NCBI GenBank assembly: GCA_963978265.1
Contig: CAXBQV010000038.1
Span: 1 to 14,820, forward strand
Direction of reading: 5' to 3'
DNA from: JAKALQ01 sp963978265
Lineage (GTDB): Bacteria > Actinomycetota > Actinomycetes > S36-B12 > UBA5976
DNA: 14,820 nt
The position numbers and the translations under genes were made by a program. This document shows, piece after piece, positions 7,337 to 13,930 of this stretch (position 1 is the first letter of the stretch; each line of letters starts with the position of its first letter). The notes beneath the pieces are model-generated. The model had not been told where the DNA came from. It saw only the letters and a list, made by a program, of their open reading frames with translations, and made no database searches.

Positions 7337-7999
7337 GTGATCCAGACGTTCGAGGCCGGCCCATGGCGGACCAACTGCTGGATCGTGAGCGACGGCCCTG
7401 GCACGGAGTGCTTCATCGTCGACCCCGGTATGGACAGTGCCGACCGGATCCGCGAGACCGTCGAGGGGCAGCGTCTGAAGCCGATCGCAGTCCTGCTCAC
7501 CCACGGCCATATCGACCACATGTTCTCCGTCCTGCCGGTTGCCGACGGGTACGGGATTCCCGCCCTCGTCCACGGTTCCGACCGCGACCGCCTGGGCAAC
7601 CCCTACGGGAAGATGACTGCGGACACGCGGCAGATGGTCAAAGCGCTCGGGGTCGAATTCGCAGAACCCGCGGATGTCGTTGACCTGCACCACGGGTTCG
7701 TCGAGACCATCGCAGGTTTCGACATCTCGGTGCACCACGCGCCCGGCCACACCGAGGGCTCGGTGTTATTCGAAACCCGACATGCGGGGGAGCCGACGAT
7801 CTTCAGTGGGGATGTGCTGTTCGCAGGCTCGATCGGCCGCACGGATCTCCATGGTGGCGATCCCGACGCGATGCAACGCACGTTGCGCAACGTCGTTTTG
7901 CCCCTCCCGGACGACATGATTGTGCATTGCGGACACGGTCCGAGCACAACGATTGGTCGTGAGAAGGCGACCAATCCCTACTTGCGGACGGGAATCTGA
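7337..7999 (+). CDS. Metallo-beta-lactamase-fold hydrolase (glyoxalase II-like)
   Basis: This 220-residue MBL-fold enzyme has a complete binuclear metal site: H56, H58, D60 and H61 in HGHIDH, H138 in APGHTEGS, D159 in FSGDVLFAGSIGRTD, and H200 near the C-terminus. The layout is that of the glyoxalase II branch (hydroxyacylglutathione-hydrolase-like), but the protein lacks the extra C-terminal helical domain of GloB that binds the glutathione thioester. The true substrate therefore cannot be read from the sequence; actinobacteria mostly use mycothiol rather than glutathione. The GTG start at 7337 has GGAAGGGA 6 bases upstream. The TGA overlaps the hisS ATG by one base (TGATG). An MBL gene directly before hisS is conserved in Actinomycetota, for example in Mycobacterium tuberculosis. 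Fold and metal site are secure; the reaction is not. Confidence 0.9.
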   Translation: MIQTFEAGPWRTNCWIVSDGPGTECFIVDPGMDSADRIRETVEGQRLKPIAVLLTHGHIDHMFSVLPVADGYGIPALVHGSDRDRLGNPYGKMTADTRQMVKALGVEFAEPADVVDLHHGFVETIAGFDISVHHAPGHTEGSVLFETRHAGEPTIFSGDVLFAGSIGRTDLHGGDPDAMQRTLRNVVLPLPDDMIVHCGHGPSTTIGREKATNPYLRTGI

Positions 8000-9264
8000 T
8001 GGCGGACATCATCAAGGGGCCGAAGGGTGTACCCGATTACATTCCGCCGCAGTCCGCCACGTTCCGCGCCGTGCAGGAGGCGTTGAGCAGACCCGCTCAA
8101 CATGCCGGGTACGGATACATCGAACTCCCGGTCTATGAGGACACCGCACTCTTCGTCCGCGGCGTCGGCGAATCGACCGATGTCGTGAGCAAGGAGATGT
8201 TCACGTTCACGGACCGTGGTGAACGCTCGATCACGCTGCGCCCAGAGGGCACGGCCGGCGTGATGCGAGCGGTCATCGAACACGGACTCGACCGCGGACA
8301 ACTTCCGGTGAAGATCTGGTACGCCGGGCCCTTCTTCCGGGCCGAACGCCCGCAGCACGGTCGATACCGCCAGTTGCAGCAGGTGGGCATTGAGGCGATC
8401 GGTGTCGACGACCCGGCACTCGATGCCGAAGTCATCGCGCTTGCCGATGAGGGTTACCGCAATCTCGGTCTGACGAAGTACTCCCTCAATATCACCACCC
8501 TCGGGTGCGCCGAATGCAGACCGCCATACCGCGCAACCCTGCAGCAGTTCCTGAGCGGGCTCGACCTCGATGAGGCAACCCGCGAGCGAGCTGCACTCAA
8601 TCCCTTGCGTGTGCTCGACGACAAGCGTGCCGACGTGCAGCAGCAGCTCACCGACGCGCCGCTACAGGCGCACCATGTGTGTGCGTCGTGCGCCGATCAC
8701 TATGCAGAGGTGAAGCAGCATCTCGCCGACCTCGGTGTTCGTTACGTCGAAACGCCACGACTCGTTCGTGGCCTCGACTACTACACGCGCACCACCTTCG
8801 AGTTCGACCACCCATTGCTCGGTGCCCAGTCCGGTATCGGTGGTGGTGGTCGCTACGACGGCCTCATGGCCGATCTCGGCGGTGCGGCCTTGAGCGGTAT
8901 CGGATTCGGTCTCGGCACCGATCGCACGATGATCGCCTGCGAGGCAGAGGGCATCACCGTCGCAGACGCAGCCCGGTGCGATGTCTTCCTTGTGCCGATG
9001 GGACCCGAGGCCAAGCGCTATGCAGTGCAATTGGCAGGACGGCTGCGTGCAGCGAACGTGCGCGTGGACCTGGCGTACGGCGATCGTGCCCTGAAGGGTG
9101 CGATGAAGGCCGCAGACAAGTCCGGTGCCCGCTTCGCGGTGGTGATTGGCGATCGTGAATTGGCGGAAGGTGTACTTGCGCTGAAACAATTGGTCAGCGG
9201 CGAACAGGAATCGGTCGCCGCTTCGGACCTCGTGCAGGTCATTGTCAGCCGCTTGGAGGCGTAA
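7999..9264 (+). CDS. hisS: Histidine-tRNA ligase
   Basis: HisRS is a class II synthetase that charges tRNA-His in the cytoplasm. The 421 residues show LRPEGTAGVMRAV, then motif 2 IWYAGPFFRAERPQHGRYRQ (from about 106, with R114 and E116). The histidine-specific LVRGLDYYTRTTFEF follows (R257), then the glycine-rich GIGGGGRYDGL and motif 3 GIGFGLGTDRTM with R309. The C-terminal anticodon-binding domain runs from about 323 to the end. The insertion between the catalytic halves has two CxxC pairs, C170/C173 and C228/C231, around the NPLRVLDDK signature; they could bind a zinc ion. The ATG at 7999 shares its A with the stop of the MBL gene, and the TAA at 9262-9264 directly abuts the aspS start. 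Both contacts point to one operon. Uncharged tRNA-His is one of the signals that stimulate Rel. Confidence 0.97.
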   Translation: MADIIKGPKGVPDYIPPQSATFRAVQEALSRPAQHAGYGYIELPVYEDTALFVRGVGESTDVVSKEMFTFTDRGERSITLRPEGTAGVMRAVIEHGLDRGQLPVKIWYAGPFFRAERPQHGRYRQLQQVGIEAIGVDDPALDAEVIALADEGYRNLGLTKYSLNITTLGCAECRPPYRATLQQFLSGLDLDEATRERAALNPLRVLDDKRADVQQQLTDAPLQAHHVCASCADHYAEVKQHLADLGVRYVETPRLVRGLDYYTRTTFEFDHPLLGAQSGIGGGGRYDGLMADLGGAALSGIGFGLGTDRTMIACEAEGITVADAARCDVFLVPMGPEAKRYAVQLAGRLRAANVRVDLAYGDRALKGAMKAADKSGARFAVVIGDRELAEGVLALKQLVSGEQESVAASDLVQVIVSRLEA

Positions 9265-11013
9265 GTGCTGCGCACGCGTGAAGCAGGAACCCTGCGACGT
9301 TCCGACATCGGGTCCACCGTGACCCTTGCCGGGTGGGTTGCGCGTCGCCGCGATCACGGCGGAGTTGCCTTCATCGACCTCCGCGATGCCAGCGGCGTCG
9401 TGCAGATCGTGGTGCACGATCCCGACGTGGCCGGTGCCCTGCGGTCCGAGTTCTGCATCCGCGTGACCGGTTCGGTTGGTGCACGACCGGACGGCAACGA
9501 GAACCCGTCCATCCCCACCGGCGAGATCGAGGTCACGACGGAAGCACTGGAGGTGTTGAGCGAATCCGCTCCGCTGCCGTTCCCGATCGACGACCACATC
9601 GACGTCGGTGACGAGGCCCGCCTGAAGTGGCGCTATCTCGACCTTCGGCGGAACGGTCCCGCGCACGCGCTGCGGATGCGCTCGGAGATGAGCCGGATCG
9701 CCCGCGATGTGCTGCATGGCTACAACTTCGTCGAGATCGAAACCCCGACCCTGACCGCGTCGACCCCGGAAGGCGCACGCGACTTCCTCGTGCCGGCTCG
9801 CCTGTCACCGGGGAGCTGGTATGCACTTCCGCAGTCGCCGCAGCTGTTCAAGCAACTGCTCATGGTCGCCGGCATGGAGCGCTACTACCAGATTGCGCGT
9901 TGCTACCGCGACGAAGATTTCCGCGCAGACCGCCAACCGGAGTTCACACAGCTCGACATCGAAATGTCGTTCGTCGAACAGGAAGACGTGCTCGAGGTCG
10001 GAGAAGCAATCGTGCGGGCGCTGTGGAAAGGCACCCTTGGATACGACATCGGCGACATCCCGCGCATGACGTACGCGGATGCCATGCGACGCTACGGCTC
10101 GGACAAGCCCGACCTCCGATTCGGCCTGCAACTGACCGATCTCACGACGTACTTCGCGAATACGGAATTCCGCGTTTTCCAAGCCGAGCACGTCGGTGCC
10201 GTTGTCATGCCGGGTGGTGCGGACCAACCGCGCCGACAGTTCGATGCCTGGCAGGAATGGGCGAAACAGCGCGGCGCGAAAGGGCTCGCCTACGTCACCA
10301 TCGACGCGTCCGGCGAACTCGGTGGCCCTGTCGCGAAGAACATCAGCGAGTCGGAACGCGCAGGGCTTGCCTCGGCCGTCGGGGCTGCGCCGGGTGACGC
10401 GGTGTTCTTCGCCGCCGGCAAGCGCTCCGACGCGCTGGCTCTGCTCGGCGCTGCACGTCTTGAAATCGGCAAGCGTTGTGGCCTCATCGACGAATCCGCT
10501 TGGTCCTTCCTGTGGGTTGTCGACGCACCCATGTTCGAGGCGATCGAAGATGACGACGGAAAGCCCGCGTGGACGGCAGTCCACCATCCATTCACATCGC
10601 CGAACGCGGACTGGATCGACACCTTCGAATCCGCGCCCGACCGCGCACTCGCGTGGGCGTACGACATCGTGTGTAACGGCAACGAGATCGGTGGTGGGTC
10701 GATCCGTATCCATCGAGGCGACGTCCAGCAACGCGTGTTCAATATTCTTGGCATGACTAACCAACAGGCTGAATCGAAATTCGGATTCCTCCTGGAGGCC
10801 TTCAAGTACGGCCCACCGCCCCACGGCGGGATCGCACTCGGCTGGGACCGCGTGGCGATGCTCCTCAGTGGTGCGCCGTCGATCCGTGACGTGATCGCCT
10901 TCCCGAAAACCGGAAACGGCCAGGATCCGCTCACGGGTGCACCGACGCCTATTACAGAACGCCAACGAAAAGAAGCGGGCGTGGACGCGAAACCGAAGCC
11001 CGCATCTGTCTAG
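9265..11013 (+). CDS. aspS: Aspartate-tRNA ligase, probably non-discriminating (Asp/Asn)
   Basis: AspRS is a class IIb synthetase. The 582-residue protein starts with the OB-fold anticodon domain (LAGWVARRRDHGGVAFIDLR), followed by the catalytic core. Motif 2 is ARCYRDEDFRADRQPEFTQL (from 211, with R215 and E217). A bacterial-type GAD insertion lies between about 300 and 420. GGGSIRIH and motif 3 GIALGWDRVAML (R529) come next. H31 occupies the position where non-discriminating bacterial AspRS has His and the E. coli type has Leu. G77 in RPDGNENP may correspond to the second such position. If so, the enzyme also makes Asp-tRNA-Asn for amidation by GatCAB. The GTG at 9265 immediately follows the hisS TAA, and MLRTREAGTLR matches the family N-terminus. 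The TAG stop is part of the -10 box for the next gene. Enzyme identity is certain; specificity is inferred. Confidence 0.96.
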   Translation: MLRTREAGTLRRSDIGSTVTLAGWVARRRDHGGVAFIDLRDASGVVQIVVHDPDVAGALRSEFCIRVTGSVGARPDGNENPSIPTGEIEVTTEALEVLSESAPLPFPIDDHIDVGDEARLKWRYLDLRRNGPAHALRMRSEMSRIARDVLHGYNFVEIETPTLTASTPEGARDFLVPARLSPGSWYALPQSPQLFKQLLMVAGMERYYQIARCYRDEDFRADRQPEFTQLDIEMSFVEQEDVLEVGEAIVRALWKGTLGYDIGDIPRMTYADAMRRYGSDKPDLRFGLQLTDLTTYFANTEFRVFQAEHVGAVVMPGGADQPRRQFDAWQEWAKQRGAKGLAYVTIDASGELGGPVAKNISESERAGLASAVGAAPGDAVFFAAGKRSDALALLGAARLEIGKRCGLIDESAWSFLWVVDAPMFEAIEDDDGKPAWTAVHHPFTSPNADWIDTFESAPDRALAWAYDIVCNGNEIGGGSIRIHRGDVQQRVFNILGMTNQQAESKFGFLLEAFKYGPPPHGGIALGWDRVAMLLSGAPSIRDVIAFPKTGNGQDPLTGAPTPITERQRKEAGVDAKPKPASV

Positions 11014-11016
11014 GGT
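11011..11016 (+). promoter_or_regulatory. Leaderless-type -10 box (TAGGGT) overlapping the aspS stop
   Basis: TAGGGT fits TANNNT and ends 6 bases before the ATG at 11023, the spacing of actinobacterial leaderless promoters, in which transcription begins at the start codon. The first three bases are also the aspS stop codon. The lipoprotein gene has no separate strong Shine-Dalgarno, although AGGT at 11017-11020 lies close to the ATG. The -35 region is weak. It would allow the lipoprotein, protease and rarA genes to be transcribed separately from the synthetase operon. Confidence 0.55.
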
Positions 11017-11022
11017 AGGTGC

Positions 11023-11655
11023 ATGTCCCGGCGTGCACTGGCAGTAGGCGTGATCGTTGCGCTGGTGGTGACCGGCTGTGCTGCTCCGTCGAAGCAATAC
11101 GTCAATGCCGACTCGTACGGCATGTTCCTCTCCCTTCCGCGCGAATGGGTACAGGTCCCGGACCAGCAGCTGAAGACCGCTCAGAGCGGATGGAGCGACG
11201 ACCCGGGACAGGTGTTCACGCAGACCGTGCTGTGGCAGAAGGTGTGGGGTCCGAAGGGCGTCACACCTGACACGGTGTTCTCCGCCGACCCGAGCGACAA
11301 GCCGACCGCCTATGCATTCGTTCGTGACCTGCTCAATGTGGAGCAGCAACAACTCGGCACCGACATTGCCACTTCGTTGCAGGATCTCATCATTCCGGCA
11401 TCGTCGCTGGCCGATGCAGGCATCGCCGTCGACACCGAGCAGTGGCGGAAGAACGGGTTCGTCGGCATCCACCAGCGTGCGAGTTACCCGACATCGGCGG
11501 GCAGTTCCACCACCGAAGTCGTGAGCATGGTGTCACCGAAGCAGAATCGTCTGTATGTCCTCGTACTGCGGTGTTCGGACGACTGCTTCGAAGTCCACCG
11601 CAACGACTTCACCCAAATCGTTGATTCGCTGACGTTCAAGGAGTCCCGTGCCTAA
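11023..11655 (+). CDS. Small secreted lipoprotein of unknown function (PsbP/DUF1795-like pattern)
   Basis: This 210-residue protein has a short basic N-terminus (MSRR), a hydrophobic stretch at 5-16 and a lipobox VTGC with C19 as the lipidated residue. It should be anchored on the outer face of the cytoplasmic membrane. The mature part begins near YVNADSYGMFLSLPREWVQV, an aromatic/Gly/Pro/Trp pattern reminiscent of PsbP, Mog1 or DUF1795-type alpha/beta proteins. It ends with a strand (RLYVLVLRC) and a final helix-strand QIVDSLTFKE, as such folds do. C184 and C188 (CSDDC) could form a disulfide. I do not recognise a named family, and the fold assignment is only by pattern. The 3' end overlaps the following FtsH-like protease gene by 8 bases, so the two are probably made together. 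A role in presenting substrates to the protease or modulating it is inference. Confidence 0.85.
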   Translation: MSRRALAVGVIVALVVTGCAAPSKQYVNADSYGMFLSLPREWVQVPDQQLKTAQSGWSDDPGQVFTQTVLWQKVWGPKGVTPDTVFSADPSDKPTAYAFVRDLLNVEQQQLGTDIATSLQDLIIPASSLADAGIAVDTEQWRKNGFVGIHQRASYPTSAGSSTTEVVSMVSPKQNRLYVLVLRCSDDCFEVHRNDFTQIVDSLTFKESRA

Positions 11656-13930
11656 TCCCTCCGACATCGGTAGCTCCGAATTCACCTCGCGCGTGCGCGA
11701 TGAGGATCGGAAGACCCGAAAGCCGCTGGACTGGTGGGACCGGGTCAAGTTGCTCGTGCTCTGGCTCGGCGCTTATGCGCTGACGCTATGGAGCACGATC
11801 GCAACGAATCCGATCATCCCGATCGGTGATGCCGTCTACCAAAGCACGTACACGATGCCGGGACTGGCGCTGCTCGTGCTCTTCGTCGTCGAACTCATCC
11901 GACAACTGCACTTCGTCATCGCCGAATTCGCGTCCGGCTACTACCTCTTCTGGAAGCGCCTGTTCGAGCGGTCCGATGCACGGATCATGAAGATCAAGCC
12001 GTGGACTCGCTTCCGGCTGGCCCGGGTGTTCCGGTGGGCGTTCCTCATCTACGTGGCCGCTGCGATCACGGGGTCGTTCATCGGTACGTCAGCTATTGGC
12101 GCTGTCGTCGAGGCGCCGCAATTGATTTTGCAGTCGATGCCCTACATCCTGCAGATCGTCTTCTACATCTTCATCGCCATCATCCAGTTCGTCGCGATCT
12201 TCTGGTTCCTTTCGCGTGGCGGCATCGATGTCTACATGCCTGACGACATCCGCACGCGATTCACCGACGTGTGGGGGCAGGATCGCGTGCTCGAGCGGAT
12301 CAAGGAGAACATTCTGTTCCTCGAGAACCCGGAGGCGATCGAGGCGAGGGGCGGCCATGTGCCCGGTGGCATCCTGTTGTGGGGTCCGCCTGGAACCGGC
12401 AAGACGTTGATGGCCGAAGCAGTCGCGGGCGAAACCGGTCGTCCGTACGTGTTCGTTGATCCGGGCGCGTTTGTGAACATGTTCTTCGGCATCGGTGTGC
12501 TCAAGGTCAAGGGACTGTTCCGGAAGCTGCGCAAACTTTCGCTGCGCTATGGCGGCGTCATCGTCTTCTTCGACGAGGCCGACACCCTCGGCAGTCGTGG
12601 CGGACAGGTTTCGCAATCCCGTCGGGAATCCCTGGCCGAAGCGGCGCCGGCGGTTGCCTGCAACGGCACACATTTCGTATCCGAATTCAGTCGGCAACTC
12701 ATCGCGGAGCAGAACCGTGAAGTCATCGCCGGCATGGGCGGTGGCCGGAGTTTCGACGGCACGCTGCAGGCACTGCTCACGGAACTGTCGGGACTCACGA
12801 AACCGCGCGGATTCATGAACCGCGTCGTTCGCCGCGTACTCGGTATGCGACCCAAGCAACCGCCGAAGTACCGGATTCTTGTGATGATGGCGACGAACAT
12901 GCCAGATTCGCTCGACCCGGCATTGCTGCGTCCGGGTCGCATCGATCGCAGTTACCGCGTCGGTTACCCGACGAAGCAGGGCCGTGTCGAGACGTATCGC
13001 AACTACCTCAACCGCATCGATCACAGCCTCACCGAGGACGAGATCGATCGACTCGCCACCGTTTCCCCGTACGCGACTGGCGCCACCATCAAGGACACTG
13101 TCAACGAAGCGCTGGTGCTTGCGATCCGCGACGGCCGTCCAACCGTCACCTACGCGGACGTGATCAAGGCGAAGTCGCTCAAGCAGCACGGCTTGCCGGA
13201 CGGCGGCGCTTATGTGGATCGCGAACGGCACTCCGTTGCAGTGCATGAGGCCTGCCACGCCGTCGCGATGTACCGGCTGCAGCACACGTCGGTGATCGAT
13301 GTCGCCACCATCGAACGTCGAGGCGATGTCGGCGGCTTCGTATCACCGATTCCGCTCGAAGACCGTTTCGTGCAGTGGCGCTCCGAAGTCGAGATCGACG
13401 TCATGACCTTCATCGCGTCGCTTGTCGGTGAGCGGCTCTTCTACGAAGGCGATCACACACAGGGAGTCGGCGGCGACATGGCAAACGCGACAGCAATCGT
13501 CACGCGGTCATTGCTTTCCCACGCGATGGGCAGCAAATTGCGCGCCTTCAATGCGTCCATGCTCGCAAACAGTGGCCTCTTGCCCAATGGCATGCCATTG
13601 GTGCAGGGACTGTCTTGGGAAGGCGATTTCGCACACGAAGTCGAGACTCGCCTGAACGAGCTGTACCACCGCACCGAAGAACTCCTGCGCATGCACCGGT
13701 TCGACGTACTGGCAGTTGCGCACGCGCTCGAGACGCACAGCACCATCTCCGGCGATGATGTCGCTGCAGTGATCGAACAACGGCCGGGGCCGGTGGTGGA
13801 TGGCAGCATCTACGCACGACCCGAGTTCCGTCAGGAGATCGAGGCCTATCACCAGGCAGCGGTTCAAGTGCACCGCGTCCGGCATGAGCGCCCACCGGCG
13901 CTTCCGGCGCTTCCGCAGGCGAATGGCTGA
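11648..13930 (+). CDS. FtsH-like membrane AAA+ zinc metalloprotease (M41 type), divergent
   Basis: This 760-residue protein combines a membrane N-terminus, an AAA+ ATPase and an M41-type protease. Four hydrophobic segments lie at about 34-53, 71-101, 130-152 and 160-188; ordinary FtsH has two. The ATPase domain has Walker A GPPGTGKT (246-253), a pore loop MFFG (278-281), Walker B VIVFFDEAD (D309/E310), and a second region of homology ATNMPDSLDPALLRPGRIDR with R431 and R434. Compared with E. coli FtsH there are roughly 40 extra residues before the TLQALLTEL helix and about 21 after it. The protease site is HEACH (H533, E534, H537) with the third metal ligand at D610, 73 residues on, as in FtsH. 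The helical C-terminus ends with a Pro/Ala tail. GTG at 11648 is preceded by AAGGAG (11638-11643). It overlaps its neighbours by 8 bases on each side. It is probably a paralog rather than the housekeeping ftsH, which in actinobacteria normally sits near hpt and folE. Substrates are unknown. Confidence 0.9.
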   Translation: MPNPSDIGSSEFTSRVRDEDRKTRKPLDWWDRVKLLVLWLGAYALTLWSTIATNPIIPIGDAVYQSTYTMPGLALLVLFVVELIRQLHFVIAEFASGYYLFWKRLFERSDARIMKIKPWTRFRLARVFRWAFLIYVAAAITGSFIGTSAIGAVVEAPQLILQSMPYILQIVFYIFIAIIQFVAIFWFLSRGGIDVYMPDDIRTRFTDVWGQDRVLERIKENILFLENPEAIEARGGHVPGGILLWGPPGTGKTLMAEAVAGETGRPYVFVDPGAFVNMFFGIGVLKVKGLFRKLRKLSLRYGGVIVFFDEADTLGSRGGQVSQSRRESLAEAAPAVACNGTHFVSEFSRQLIAEQNREVIAGMGGGRSFDGTLQALLTELSGLTKPRGFMNRVVRRVLGMRPKQPPKYRILVMMATNMPDSLDPALLRPGRIDRSYRVGYPTKQGRVETYRNYLNRIDHSLTEDEIDRLATVSPYATGATIKDTVNEALVLAIRDGRPTVTYADVIKAKSLKQHGLPDGGAYVDRERHSVAVHEACHAVAMYRLQHTSVIDVATIERRGDVGGFVSPIPLEDRFVQWRSEVEIDVMTFIASLVGERLFYEGDHTQGVGGDMANATAIVTRSLLSHAMGSKLRAFNASMLANSGLLPNGMPLVQGLSWEGDFAHEVETRLNELYHRTEELLRMHRFDVLAVAHALETHSTISGDDVAAVIEQRPGPVVDGSIYARPEFRQEIEAYHQAAVQVHRVRHERPPALPALPQANG

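Noticed and set aside
9805..11472. A 555-codon open frame on the minus strand over aspS and the lipoprotein gene
   Set aside because: It crosses two well supported plus-strand genes, shows no domain, and long antisense frames are expected at this GC content.
13233..13270. HEACH read as a degenerate, inactive protease site
   Set aside because: Both His and the Glu are intact, the third ligand D610 is at the FtsH spacing, and only the non-catalytic Gly is changed to Cys.
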